Positions 18,182 through 26,896 of a stretch of 64,000 bases of DNA are shown one piece after another. The notes beneath the pieces are model-generated. The model was not told the origin of the DNA. It did no database searches and saw nothing but the letters and a program-made list of their open reading frames with translations. Position numbers and translations under genes: made by a program. Where the stretch lies: the NCBI GenBank assembly GCA_934359755.1, contig CAKRLV010000005.1, forward strand, positions 65,773 to 129,772. Reading direction: 5' to 3'. The stretch is from an uncultured Agathobacter sp. GTDB lineage: Bacteria; Bacillota; Clostridia; Lachnospirales; Lachnospiraceae. The first letter of the stretch is position 1; each line of letters starts with the position of its first letter.

Positions 18182-18363
18182 ACATATGTTTTAGAGTAAT
18201 CTGATTAATCGCAGATTAGGAGCAAATAATTTTTGCCCATAATATCATAATATATAAGAAAATGCACATACTGTTCTTATTAATTATAAGGCAGGTCCGA
18301 TGTGATGGAATATTTATATCCGGTTACATGGATGCTGTTAATATATAAGAACAGGAGAACAGT
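18182..18363. promoter_or_regulatory. Upstream region of spoVAD with an inverted repeat and weak sigma-G-like boxes
   Basis: CTGTTCTTATTAA (18271-18283) and TTAATATATAAGAACAG (about 18339-18355) form an interrupted inverted repeat whose right arm adjoins the spoVAD ribosome binding site. CATACT (18267-18272) preceded by TCATAA at 16 bp is loosely like a forespore sigma-G promoter. Neither is conclusive. Confidence 0.35.
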
Positions 18364-19407
18364 ATGATTGAACAGATAGGAACAGGGAGTCTCCATTTTA
18401 AGGAGGCTCCTTTTTTGGTGGAAAGCGCATCAATAGTGGGAACTAAGGAAGGAGAGGGACCATTAGGGAGCATGTTTGATGTGGTAGGAGAGGATGATAA
18501 GTTCGGACAAAATACATGGGAAAAAGCGGAAAGCTGTCTGCAGCAGGATGCACTTACACTTGCTATTGGAAAGGCAGGCGTGAAAAAGGATGAGATAAGG
18601 TATTTGTTTGCAGGGGATTTGCTAGGACAGAGCATGGCATCTTCATTTGGTCTAAAACAGTTTGAAATTCCTTTGTTTGGTGTGTATGGAGCATGTTCAA
18701 CTTGTGGGGAATCTTTGTCACTTGCATCCATTGCAGTTGCATCGGGAAGCGCAGATTGTGTGGCAGCTGTCACTTCAAGCCACTTTGCCAGTGCTGAAAA
18801 GCAGTTTAGATTTCCTTTGGAATACGCCAATCAAAGGCCTGTATCCGCAACATGGACAGTGACAGGCAGCGGTGCTTTTATACTGGGAAACGAGTCATAT
18901 AAAGGCAAAATCAAGCATCAAAAAGCAGAAAAGTATATAAGGATAACAGGAATAACCACAGGTAAAATTGTTGACTATGGAATAAAAGATTCAATGAATA
19001 TGGGGGCGGCAATGGCTCCTGCCGCCGCGGATTTGATCAGGCAGAATCTGAACGATTACAATGTGAAAGCAGATGAGTACGACAAAATAATAACAGGTGA
19101 TCTAGGAAGCGTTGGCAGACAGATACTTTGCGATTTACTTTCAAAGGACGGAATAAAGATAGAAGATATCCATGAAGACTGCGGAATGATGATATTTGAT
19201 GCCGATACACAGAAAACAGGCTCAGGCGGTTCAGGATGTGGCTGTTCTGCAACTACACTTAGCGCGTATTATCTGCCGAAGATAAGAAGTGGCGAGCTTA
19301 GAAAAATACTTTTTATACCAACTGGAGCACTGCTTTCGCCTGTAAGTTTTAATGAGGGAGAAAGTGTACCAGGAATAGCGCATGGAATCATTATTGAGGG
19401 GGAATAG
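18364..19407 (+). CDS. spoVAD: Stage V sporulation protein AD (dipicolinate-binding)
   Basis: SpoVAD is the peripheral SpoVA protein with a thiolase/ketosynthase-like fold that binds dipicolinic acid. The 347-residue product has the family's start (GTGSLHFKEAPFLVESAS), GVYGACSTCGESLSLA near residue 108, a conserved TWTVTGSGAFIL near 170, and a glycine-rich TGSGGSGCGCSATTLS near 292. Length and motifs match the family. ATG 18364 follows CAGGAGA. spoVAE begins 3 bases after the stop, so the last two spoVA genes form a tight pair about 5 kb from spoVAC. Confidence 0.95.
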   Translation: MIEQIGTGSLHFKEAPFLVESASIVGTKEGEGPLGSMFDVVGEDDKFGQNTWEKAESCLQQDALTLAIGKAGVKKDEIRYLFAGDLLGQSMASSFGLKQFEIPLFGVYGACSTCGESLSLASIAVASGSADCVAAVTSSHFASAEKQFRFPLEYANQRPVSATWTVTGSGAFILGNESYKGKIKHQKAEKYIRITGITTGKIVDYGIKDSMNMGAAMAPAAADLIRQNLNDYNVKADEYDKIITGDLGSVGRQILCDLLSKDGIKIEDIHEDCGMMIFDADTQKTGSGGSGCGCSATTLSAYYLPKIRSGELRKILFIPTGALLSPVSFNEGESVPGIAHGIIIEGE

Positions 19408-19410
19408 AAT

Positions 19411-19767
19411 ATGGATTATGTAAAAGCTTTTATTGTAGGAGGGCTTATCTGTGCATTTGTTCAGATACTTATGGAGAAGACCAAATTAATGCCGGGGCGA
19501 ATTATGGTTATGCTAGTCTGTCTTGGAGTTGTGCTCGGTGCAATAGGTGTGTATGACCCATTTTCAAAGTGGGCTGGAGCGGGGGCGAATGTTCCTCTGC
19601 TTGGATTTGGAAATGTATTGTGGAAAGGTATGAAAGACTCAATAAATGAGAAAGGCTTTCTTGGAATCTTCACAGGCGGATTTGAGGCATGTGCCGCCGG
19701 AGTCGGTGCAGCATTGGTATTTTCATATATTGCATCATTGCTTACAAAGCCGAAAATGAAAAAATAA
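19411..19767 (+). CDS. spoVAE: Stage V sporulation protein AE (SpoVAEb type)
   Basis: This is the short membrane SpoVA subunit. The 118-residue product has about four membrane segments, KAFIVGGLICAFVQIL near the N-terminus and the block FSKWAGAGANVPLLGFG near residue 50, which parallels SpoVAC. A GGGGGAAT stretch precedes ATG 19411. No SpoVAEa or SpoVAF gene follows; instead a TetR gene with its own promoter begins 89 bases later. Confidence 0.93.
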   Translation: MDYVKAFIVGGLICAFVQILMEKTKLMPGRIMVMLVCLGVVLGAIGVYDPFSKWAGAGANVPLLGFGNVLWKGMKDSINEKGFLGIFTGGFEACAAGVGAALVFSYIASLLTKPKMKK

Positions 19768-19790
19768 TTGTAACTAAAATCTATGACATC

Positions 19791-19835
19791 TTGTTATAAT
19801 TTATATCTGATGATACAATGAACGTTGTTCAACAA
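19791..19835 (+). promoter_or_regulatory. Sigma-A-type promoter and palindrome for the TetR-family gene
   Basis: TTGTTA (19791-19796) and TACAAT (19814-19819) are 17 bp apart. The palindrome TTGTTCAACAA (19825-19835) lies at the expected transcription start and is a likely autoregulatory operator. Confidence 0.7.
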
Positions 19836-19856
19836 TGATAAAGAGAGGACTTTTTT

Positions 19857-20381
19857 ATGTTTGAAAAAGTGATATCTAAAGAGGAAATTTTGCAGCACGC
19901 ACTTGAGATTGCGATGCGGGATGGCATAGATAAGGTCAGTATCAGAAAGCTTGCAGAGGAATGTAATATCGGACTTGGCTCAATGTACAATTATTATCCA
20001 AACAAGCAGACGCTTATGACAGCGGTGTCTGAGAATTTCTGGAGCCTTATTTTGCGGGACCAGGAGAAACTGTATAGACCTGGAATGGGATTTACTATGT
20101 TTCTGGGGCAATACTATTCATTTTTAAATGGCAGGCTTTTTTCTTATGACAATAGCTGGCTTAGAGAGATGGATGAAAGTACAAGGAAACAGACGGTGGC
20201 TTTTCTTCAGAGAGTATTGGATGAGGATGAGCGTGTAGTTCCCTCTATATGGAATATAGACCTCAATCAGAGAACATTCTGTGAATATGTTCTGACTAAT
20301 ATGCTTGCGCTTCTTAGGATGGGCGAGAGCAATTGCAGATTTTTTATTTTTTTGTTGGAACATTTGTTGTATAATGCATAA
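19857..20381 (+). CDS. TetR/AcrR-family transcriptional regulator
   Basis: The 174-residue protein has the TetR N-terminal helix-turn-helix domain in residues 5-52 (ILQHALEIAMRDGIDKVSIRKLA, then NIGLGSMYNYYPNKQTLM) and a divergent C-terminal ligand-binding region. A palindrome at its promoter suggests autorepression. The target may be the following lipoprotein-PAP2 pair, since no other adjacent gene is obvious, but this is inference. ATG 19857 follows GAGAGGAC. Confidence 0.85.
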   Translation: MFEKVISKEEILQHALEIAMRDGIDKVSIRKLAEECNIGLGSMYNYYPNKQTLMTAVSENFWSLILRDQEKLYRPGMGFTMFLGQYYSFLNGRLFSYDNSWLREMDESTRKQTVAFLQRVLDEDERVVPSIWNIDLNQRTFCEYVLTNMLALLRMGESNCRFFIFLLEHLLYNA

Positions 20382-20435
20382 TAAATATTTTGTTGGAAAT
20401 ACTATCTTCAAACGAATAAAGGAGACTATAGTATT

Positions 20436-20957
20436 ATGACAAAATTAAAAAACATTATAGTAACAGGATTAATAGTAACAGCAATGGCATCAGTTTGCGC
20501 ATGCGGTAAGAACGCAAATGGCAGTTCTGCTGGTGAGTCAACCGCAACAGAAAATAATACTGCTGGAAATGGTGTTACGAACGGCGTTCAGGACGCAGCA
20601 GATGGCGTTGTAGATGGTGCAGAAGACGCAGTGGATGGAGTGCTTAATGGTGCGGAAGATGCAGTAGATGGAGTTACAAATGGTGTAGAAGATGCAGTAG
20701 ATGGAGTTACAAATGGTGTAGACAGTGCGATAGATGGCAACGATAATAATACTGCAAATGATAATGCAGGGACTAATAACGCAGGAACTAATAACGCAGG
20801 AACTAATAACGCAGGAACTAATAATGCAAACACTGATAGTCCTGCTAATTCAAAAGATAATAAAACAGATAACACCAAAACAGACAATAAAAAGACAAAC
20901 AATAAGACCAACAATAACACAGATAGAACCGTAGGTGGAAGTACTGCCCAGAATTAG
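20436..20957 (+). CDS. Repeat-rich, low-complexity lipoprotein
   Basis: The 173-residue product has a signal sequence and a lipobox with C23 or C25 (ASVCACGK), so it should be lipid-anchored on the outer face of the membrane. The remainder is unstructured: five diverged copies of an 11-residue unit (G-V-x-D-A-x-D-G-V-x-N, about residues 48-105), then four NNAGT-type units (about 108-130), then a Lys/Asn/Thr-rich tail. DNA repeats of 33 bp and 15 bp underlie them. Function is unknown; a wall-spanning spacer is plausible. AAAGGAG precedes ATG 20436, and the PAP2 gene follows after 8 bases. Confidence 0.8.
   Translation: MTKLKNIIVTGLIVTAMASVCACGKNANGSSAGESTATENNTAGNGVTNGVQDAADGVVDGAEDAVDGVLNGAEDAVDGVTNGVEDAVDGVTNGVDSAIDGNDNNTANDNAGTNNAGTNNAGTNNAGTNNANTDSPANSKDNKTDNTKTDNKKTNNKTNNNTDRTVGGSTAQN
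20620..20825 (+). repeat. In-gene tandem repeats (33 bp and 15 bp units)
   Basis: Copies of a 33-bp unit containing GATGCAGTAGATGGAGTTAC span about 20620-20735. Four copies of the 15-bp unit AATAACGCAGGAACT span about 20764-20825. Copy-number variation would change the protein in frame. Confidence 0.85.
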
Positions 20958-20965
20958 AGATTATT

Positions 20966-21478
20966 ATGAAAAAAGAGACATATATTAAAATGACCCAGCC
21001 GTTTCGAGAGAATGCGAAAGCCGGCAGGGCATTACATATTACAAACAAGATATTTACCTATATAGTGATGGCGTCGTATCCGCTTTTACTTTTATATTTA
21101 TTATTTAGCCGGGATGTAAATTTATTTCGGGCAATCGTTGTACCGCTAGACTCATTTATTATATTATCGGTATTCAGGTATATGGTAAACAGACCAAGAC
21201 CTTATGAGAAATTTAATATAAGACCAGCAATTGACAAAGATACATGTGGCAAATCATTCCCGAGCAGGCATGTGTTTTCAGGGTTTGTTATAAGTATGAC
21301 ATTTTTATACTGTATGCCTCAGGTGTTTCCGTGGAATATTACAGGGTGGGTGCTTATGGCTGTTTCAGCTGTAATTGCCATAATCCGTGTTATATCGGGC
21401 GTTCATTATATAAGTGATGTACTTGTCGGGGCACTTGTAGGAATAATTTCAGGTGTAGTTGGCTTTACAATAATATGA
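20966..21478 (+). CDS. PAP2-family phosphatase (membrane)
   Basis: Type 2 phosphatidic acid phosphatases remove phosphate from lipid phosphates such as undecaprenyl pyrophosphate or phosphatidate. The 170-residue protein has several membrane segments and the three catalytic motifs: NRPRPYE near residue 72, SFPSRHVFSGF near 96 (Arg replaces the usual Gly of PSGH, the His remains), and GVHYISDVLVG near 148. The substrate is unknown. It begins 8 bases after the lipoprotein stop and is probably in the same operon. Confidence 0.88.
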   Translation: MKKETYIKMTQPFRENAKAGRALHITNKIFTYIVMASYPLLLLYLLFSRDVNLFRAIVVPLDSFIILSVFRYMVNRPRPYEKFNIRPAIDKDTCGKSFPSRHVFSGFVISMTFLYCMPQVFPWNITGWVLMAVSAVIAIIRVISGVHYISDVLVGALVGIISGVVGFTII

Positions 21479-21506
21479 AAATGTGGGAAAAAACTCCTAT
21501 TATTGC

Positions 21507-21552
21507 TTGATAACTCTTCTCAAAAATTGTACAATTAATCTAGTACTAATTG
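21507..21552 (+). promoter_or_regulatory. Sigma-A-type promoter and inverted repeat for the hydrogenase-like receptor gene
   Basis: TTGATA (21507-21512) and TACAAT (21530-21535) are 17 bp apart. CAATTA (21532-21537) and TAATTG (21547-21552) form an inverted repeat covering the start region. Confidence 0.7.
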
Positions 21553-21569
21553 ACAGGGAGGTCAAATTT

Positions 21570-23501
21570 ATGGAGTTGGTATATACAACAGATGAATGTA
21601 TTGGATGCAATAAATGTATTCGAGTATGCAGCTGCATAGGTGCATGTATTTCCAGTACAGAGAATGGTAAAGACAGAATTACAGTTGACCCGGAAAAATG
21701 TATCGCATGTGGTGCCTGTATTGATGCGTGCGAACATCATGCAAGAAAGTATAACGATGACACAGAGCAATTTTTTGAGGATCTCAAGAAAGGGGAGCGT
21801 ATATCACTTCTTCTGGCACCGGCTTTTGAAGCAAATTATCCATCTGAATATGAACGTATATTAGGGGGCCTTAAAGGACTTGGAGTGAACAGAATAATAA
21901 GTATATCCTTTGGAGCAGATATTACTACATGGGCATATATTAATTATGTGCAGAAGAATAATTTCATCGGAGGAATTTCACAGCCATGTCCGGCCGTAGT
22001 TGGATATATCGAAAGATACCTGCCAGAGCTTTTACCAAAGCTGTTTCCAGTACATAGTCCAATGATGTGTGGTGCTATATATGCCAGAAAGCAGATGGGA
22101 GTAACAGACAAGCTTGCATTTATCAGTCCATGTATCGCGAAGAAAGCAGAGATAGATGATCCAAATACAAATGGACTTATCTCATATAATGTGACATTTG
22201 ATCATCTTATGGAGTATATAAGAAGCCACAATATCAGCGGAAATCTTGCCAGGGATGAAGTTGAATATGGACTTGGATCTATTTATCCAATGCCGGGTGG
22301 ATTGAAGGAGAACGTATACTGGTTTCTTGGCAAAGATATTTATATCAGACAGATTGAAGGCGAGAAACATGTATACGATTATCTCAACAAGCATAAGGAC
22401 GAAATCATAAAAGGTTCAAACAAAGCATTTATGATAGATGCATTAAACTGTGGAATGGGATGTCTTTACGGAACAGCAGTAGAAGAGCAAAAGGCTCATT
22501 CTGATGATACTCTCTACAATATTACAAAGATTCAGGAAGCATCCAAGAAGAATGACAGATTAAGTGCCTGGTCGAGAAAGCTGACACCACAGCAGAGGCT
22601 TAAGAGACTTAACAAGCAGTTTGAGAAGCTTAATCTTGATGATTATATCCGAAACTATACAGACAAATCATCCAAATGTAATTATAGCATTCCTACAGAT
22701 GCTGAACTTGACGCAATATTTAAGGATATGCTTAAGGATACACCGCAGTCAAGAGAAATCAACTGTGAGTGCTGTGGATATGAGACTTGTACAAAGATGG
22801 CTACGGCTATCCACAATGGTTTCAATAAGAAAGAAAACTGTATTCATTTTGTTAAGTCAGAGATACAGAAGGAAAAAGAGATTACTCTTGAGATGGCAGA
22901 GGAGCTTAAGAGCGACAAGAATGCTATTGAAGAACAGCAGCAGATTATTAATGAGTCTGTCAACAAAGCTAATGTTCTTTTTGAAAGCCTGTATCAGGCC
23001 GTTGGAGAGATGGCTGTCGGTAATGACAACAATGCAAAAGGCAGTACAGATATCACAACAGACATGAAGAAAGTATCTGATTTCTGCGCATCACTTGAAA
23101 GTGAGATGCAGGGAATCTCAACTCTTCTTGATGAACTAAGTGCCAACAACGAAGAGGTTGTATCTATCGCATCACAGACAAACCTTCTTGCTTTAAATGC
23201 AAGTATTGAGGCTGCAAGAGCTGGTGAGGCTGGTAGAGGATTTGCGGTTGTTGCGGATGAGATTAATGCGCTTGCACAGAACTCTAAGAATACTGCAACA
23301 AAGAGTAATGACAGCCAGCAGAAAGTGCTTGACTCTGTAAACAAGATACGTGAAGAGACAACAGATCTCTTACATGTAGTAATGGAAGTAAATGACAGAG
23401 TGCAGCAGCTTGCCTCATCAACTGAAGAAATCGCTGCATCTTCAAACAGCATAGTTTCAGCCGCTGACGAGGTAAAAGCAACACTTGAAGTATTAAAATA
23501 A
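21570..23501 (+). CDS. Cytosolic [FeFe]-hydrogenase-like / methyl-accepting chemotaxis receptor fusion
   Basis: The 643-residue protein has no membrane segment. In order it shows two 4Fe-4S ferredoxin motifs (CIGCNKC near 10, CIACGAC near 45), an [FeFe]-hydrogenase large-subunit-like domain (about 50-340), a cysteine cluster CECCGYETC near 399, and a chemotaxis-receptor signalling hairpin (about 535-570, QTNLLALNASIEAARAGEAG). H-cluster-like motifs are SQPCP near 137, SPCIAKKAE near 186 and NCGMGC near 293, so cluster-ligand cysteines are kept, but the proton-transfer cysteine of TSCCP is proline. It probably senses redox state or H2 and signals to CheA; this is inference. ATG 21570 follows GGGAGG. 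Confidence 0.88.
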   Translation: MELVYTTDECIGCNKCIRVCSCIGACISSTENGKDRITVDPEKCIACGACIDACEHHARKYNDDTEQFFEDLKKGERISLLLAPAFEANYPSEYERILGGLKGLGVNRIISISFGADITTWAYINYVQKNNFIGGISQPCPAVVGYIERYLPELLPKLFPVHSPMMCGAIYARKQMGVTDKLAFISPCIAKKAEIDDPNTNGLISYNVTFDHLMEYIRSHNISGNLARDEVEYGLGSIYPMPGGLKENVYWFLGKDIYIRQIEGEKHVYDYLNKHKDEIIKGSNKAFMIDALNCGMGCLYGTAVEEQKAHSDDTLYNITKIQEASKKNDRLSAWSRKLTPQQRLKRLNKQFEKLNLDDYIRNYTDKSSKCNYSIPTDAELDAIFKDMLKDTPQSREINCECCGYETCTKMATAIHNGFNKKENCIHFVKSEIQKEKEITLEMAEELKSDKNAIEEQQQIINESVNKANVLFESLYQAVGEMAVGNDNNAKGSTDITTDMKKVSDFCASLESEMQGISTLLDELSANNEEVVSIASQTNLLALNASIEAARAGEAGRGFAVVADEINALAQNSKNTATKSNDSQQKVLDSVNKIREETTDLLHVVMEVNDRVQQLASSTEEIAASSNSIVSAADEVKATLEVLK

Positions 23502-23504
23502 AAT

Positions 23505-23541
23505 TATAAGTATAAGTATAAGTATAAGTATCAGTATCAGT
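23505..23541. repeat. Hexanucleotide microsatellite at a convergent gene end
   Basis: About six tandem copies of a TAAGTA/AGTATC-type hexamer lie between the receptor gene and the AraC gene, which converge here. Confidence 0.85.
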
Positions 23542-24409
23542 TCTTTCGATATTGGCGGGGGGTCATACCGTACCTCGCCTTGAAAGAACGATTGAAATAC
23601 GAAAGATTGTCAAATCCGACTTCGACGGATATATCAAGTATGGCATCATCAGAACTTTGTAATAGTCTGGCAGCCATAGTGAGTCTGTAATCTTTTAGAT
23701 ATTCTATAAAAGAAGTTCCCATTGTTTCTTTAAAATAACGCATAAAATGTGATTCCGAAAAACCAATTACACCGGCAATTTCTGCGATTGTGATTTTATT
23801 GGCATAATTATTTTCGACATATTTAATTACTATTTTCATTTTATCGATAGTTTTGCGGTCTTTTTTAGGCGTAACAAGATTCCTGCATCTGTTATCAAGA
23901 ATAAAAAAGAACTGGTACAGCATGCTTTTTATGTAAAGCTGGTAGCCTTGTGGCTTGGTCTTGCATATTTCATCACAGGCATCGATAGGTGCAACGATAT
24001 CATTAAAATATGGATATACCTGTGAAAAGACGGTAGGAACAGTGATTTTGCCCTGCGTAAGAGGTTTAAGAAAATCCTCATTTACACTATCTGATTTCTT
24101 TGGAACAAGCATTGTGTGGTCAAAAATAATATTTTCATATTCCATGGATTCATCTTTGTACTGTGCAATAGAGTGGAGCTGTCCAGGAAGAATAAATACC
24201 AGGGTAAGAGCTGATACGTGGTATTCCTTGAAGTCGACAGTGACAATTCCCTGTCCTTTCTTTATATAGATGATTTCAATTTCATCATGCCAGTGTGGTG
24301 GTACAAGTTCAAAGTCAAGAGGGATGGAACATAGATATGTATTGTACGGAAATTCAAGTGTGGTATGTTCCTTTTTTTCCTGATAGTTTTCATATTCTAA
24401 AATATTCAT
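23537..24409 (-). CDS. AraC-family transcriptional regulator
   Basis: The 290-residue protein has an N-terminal cupin sensor (about 20-150, with PPHWHDEIEIIYIKKGQG) and a C-terminal double helix-turn-helix (about 190-290, IAEIAGVIGFSESHFMRYFKE and the signature VGFDNLSYFNRSFKARYGMTPRQYR). Such proteins usually activate sugar-use genes. The divergent neighbour is glycogen phosphorylase, a possible target. I chose ATG 24409 because GAGGA lies seven bases upstream; an in-frame start at 24424 would precede that site. Confidence 0.9.
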   Translation of the reverse strand: MNILEYENYQEKKEHTTLEFPYNTYLCSIPLDFELVPPHWHDEIEIIYIKKGQGIVTVDFKEYHVSALTLVFILPGQLHSIAQYKDESMEYENIIFDHTMLVPKKSDSVNEDFLKPLTQGKITVPTVFSQVYPYFNDIVAPIDACDEICKTKPQGYQLYIKSMLYQFFFILDNRCRNLVTPKKDRKTIDKMKIVIKYVENNYANKITIAEIAGVIGFSESHFMRYFKETMGTSFIEYLKDYRLTMAARLLQSSDDAILDISVEVGFDNLSYFNRSFKARYGMTPRQYRKN

Positions 24410-24466
24410 ATGCATTCCTCGCAATTATTAAGTGTACTCAAAATGTCAGACAGGCTATAAGGCGGC

Positions 24467-24498
24467 TCACAACTGTGAAAGTACTGAACCATTACGTG
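24467..24498 (+). repeat. Repeat hairpin, partial copy B
   Basis: CACAACTGTGAAAGTACTGA and the following ACCATTACGTG match the right-end hairpin of the 139-bp element. It lies upstream of glgP and has the same orientation as glgP. Confidence 0.75.
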
Positions 24499-24576
24499 TC
24501 TATTATAAATGTGTTAGTATAATTTTAAAATAAATGATAGGATTGTGCAAGTTTATAATCATATATGACAGGAAAT

Positions 24577-24585
24577 TGATATAAT
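24577..24585 (+). promoter_or_regulatory. Extended -10 promoter for glgP
   Basis: TGATATAAT is a perfect extended -10 with no convincing -35, 59 bases before the start codon. Confidence 0.55.
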
Positions 24586-24643
24586 AGCGCTGTATACTTG
24601 GATTATCAAATAACAACGGATTAATTCTTGGGAGGAAATTAAG

Positions 24644-26896
24644 ATGGCAATTATGCAGGAAATCGAAACAAAGTTACAGAAAGGAATCAGCGTAAGCTCA
24701 AACGAGGAAGTTTACTTCGCACTTCTTGATCTTGTTAAAGAGAAAGCAGAAGACAAGGTTTTAAATGAAGGTAAGAAGAAATTATATTACATTTCAGCAG
24801 AGTTCCTCATTGGAAAGCTTTTATCAAACAACCTTATCAACTTAGGTCTTTATGATGAAGTTAAAGAGACACTTGCAAAGAACGGAAAGTCACTTGCTGA
24901 AATCGAAGAGGTTGAACTTGAGCCTTCACTCGGAAATGGTGGACTTGGACGTCTTGCAGCATGTTTCATCGATTCAATTGCTACACTTGGATTGAATGGT
25001 GATGGTGTTGGACTTAACTATCACTACGGATTATTCAAACAGGTATTTGAGAATAATCTTCAGAAAGAGACTCCAAATCCTTGGATTACAGAGAAGAGCT
25101 GGCTTACAAAGACAGACATCACATATCCAGTTAACTTTGGTGGATTTACAGTACAGTCAAGACTTTATGATATAGATGTAATCGGATACAACAACCGTAC
25201 AACAAAGCTTCACTTATTCGACATCGAGTCAGTTGATGAGTCAATCGTAGGAGATACAATTGATTTCGATAAGGAAGAGATTGAGAAGAACCTTACATTA
25301 TTCTTATATCCAGATGATTCAGATGAGAAGGGACGTCTTCTTAGAGTATACCAGCAGTATTTCATGGTATCAAATGCAGCAAGACTTATTCTTGCAGAGG
25401 CAGAGGCAAAGGGATCTAACTTACATGATCTTGCTGATTATGCAGCAGTTCAGATTAACGATACACACCCATCAATGGTTATTCCAGAGCTTATCCGTCT
25501 TCTTCAGGAGAAGGGAATCCTCATGGACGAAGCTATTGAAATCGTATCAAAGGTATGTGCTTATACTAACCACACAATCCTTGCAGAAGCTCTTGAAAAA
25601 TGGCCTATTTACTTCTTAGAGAAGGCTGTTCCACAGCTTATGCCAATCATTCGTGAACTCGACAATAAGGTACGTGCTAAGGTATCAGATGAGAGCACAT
25701 ATATCATTCAGGGCGATCTTGTACACATGGCACACATGGATATTCATTACGGATATTCTGTAAATGGTGTTGCATACCTTCATACAGAGATTTTGAAGAA
25801 CTCTGAACTTAATAACTTCTACAAGTTATATCCAGAGAAATTCAACAACAAGACAAATGGTATCACATTCCGTCGTTGGTTAATGTCTTGTAACCCAGAG
25901 CTTTCAGCTTATATTACAGAGCTTATTGGTGATGGATGGAAGAAAGATGCAAATGAATTAGAAAAATTAGGAAACTTCCTAAATGACGATGCTGTACTTA
26001 CTAAGATTGTAGATATTAAGAATGGCAAGAAGACTGACCTTGCTAAGTATCTCAAAGATACACAGGGACTTGATGTACCAGATAACTCAATCTTTGACAT
26101 TCAGGTTAAGAGACTTCATGAGTACAAGAGACAGCAGCTTAACGTGCTTTACATCATCCACAAATATTTCGAGATTAAAGCTGGTAAGAAGCCTTCAACA
26201 CCAATTACATGTTTCTTTGGTGCAAAGGCAGCTCCTGCATACATCATTGCAAAAGATATAATTCATGCAATCCTTTGCTTACAGCAGATTATCAACAATG
26301 ATCCAGAGGTAAGTCCATACCTTAAGGTATTCATGGTAGAGAACTACAATGTTACATTAGCTGAGAAATTATTCCCAGCAGCAAATATTTCAGAGCAGAT
26401 TTCACTTGCTTCAAAAGAGGCATCTGGAACAGGTAACATGAAGTTCATGCTCAACGGAGCTATCACACTTGGAACAAGTGATGGAGCTAACGTAGAGATA
26501 GCTGAGCTTGTTGGTGATGAGAATATCTATGTATTTGGTGAGGATTCACAGACTGTTATCGATAGATATGAGAGAGGTGATTACTGCTCTAAGGATTACT
26601 ATGATAAGGATGCAGATATCAAGCAGGCTGTAGACTTCCTTGTAAGTGATGAGATGTTAAAGGTTGGTTCTAAGGAGAACTTAGAGAGACTTTACAATGA
26701 ACTTTTGAACAAAGACTGGTTCATGACATTCCCAGATTTCGAGGATTACTGCAAGACAAAAGAGCGTGCATATGCTGATTATGAGGATAAGAAAGCATGG
26801 GCTAAGAAGATGCTTGTTAATATCAGCAAGGCTGGTTTCTTCTCATCAGACAGAACTATCAAACAGTACAATGATGAGATTTGGAAATTAAACTAA
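24644..26896 (+). CDS. glgP: Glycogen/alpha-glucan phosphorylase
   Basis: It releases glucose 1-phosphate from alpha-1,4-glucans using pyridoxal phosphate. The 750-residue product has the N-terminal EPSLGNGGLGRLAACF block near residue 92, NDTHPSM near 272, KRLHEYKRQ near 492 and the PLP-lysine motif EASGTGNMKFMLNG near 595. Codon choice is more biased than in its neighbours, suggesting high expression. A strong AGGAGG-type site precedes ATG 24644. The divergent AraC gene may regulate it. It is monocistronic, with a strong terminator. Confidence 0.97.
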   Translation: MAIMQEIETKLQKGISVSSNEEVYFALLDLVKEKAEDKVLNEGKKKLYYISAEFLIGKLLSNNLINLGLYDEVKETLAKNGKSLAEIEEVELEPSLGNGGLGRLAACFIDSIATLGLNGDGVGLNYHYGLFKQVFENNLQKETPNPWITEKSWLTKTDITYPVNFGGFTVQSRLYDIDVIGYNNRTTKLHLFDIESVDESIVGDTIDFDKEEIEKNLTLFLYPDDSDEKGRLLRVYQQYFMVSNAARLILAEAEAKGSNLHDLADYAAVQINDTHPSMVIPELIRLLQEKGILMDEAIEIVSKVCAYTNHTILAEALEKWPIYFLEKAVPQLMPIIRELDNKVRAKVSDESTYIIQGDLVHMAHMDIHYGYSVNGVAYLHTEILKNSELNNFYKLYPEKFNNKTNGITFRRWLMSCNPELSAYITELIGDGWKKDANELEKLGNFLNDDAVLTKIVDIKNGKKTDLAKYLKDTQGLDVPDNSIFDIQVKRLHEYKRQQLNVLYIIHKYFEIKAGKKPSTPITCFFGAKAAPAYIIAKDIIHAILCLQQIINNDPEVSPYLKVFMVENYNVTLAEKLFPAANISEQISLASKEASGTGNMKFMLNGAITLGTSDGANVEIAELVGDENIYVFGEDSQTVIDRYERGDYCSKDYYDKDADIKQAVDFLVSDEMLKVGSKENLERLYNELLNKDWFMTFPDFEDYCKTKERAYADYEDKKAWAKKMLVNISKAGFFSSDRTIKQYNDEIWKLN

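Noticed and set aside
20620..20825. CRISPR-like array
   Set aside because: Repeats are contiguous and in frame within a coding region, with no unique spacers.
20588..20920. Leu/Ser/Val-rich open frame on the minus strand
   Set aside because: It is a shadow of the lipoprotein repeats, with no ribosome binding site.
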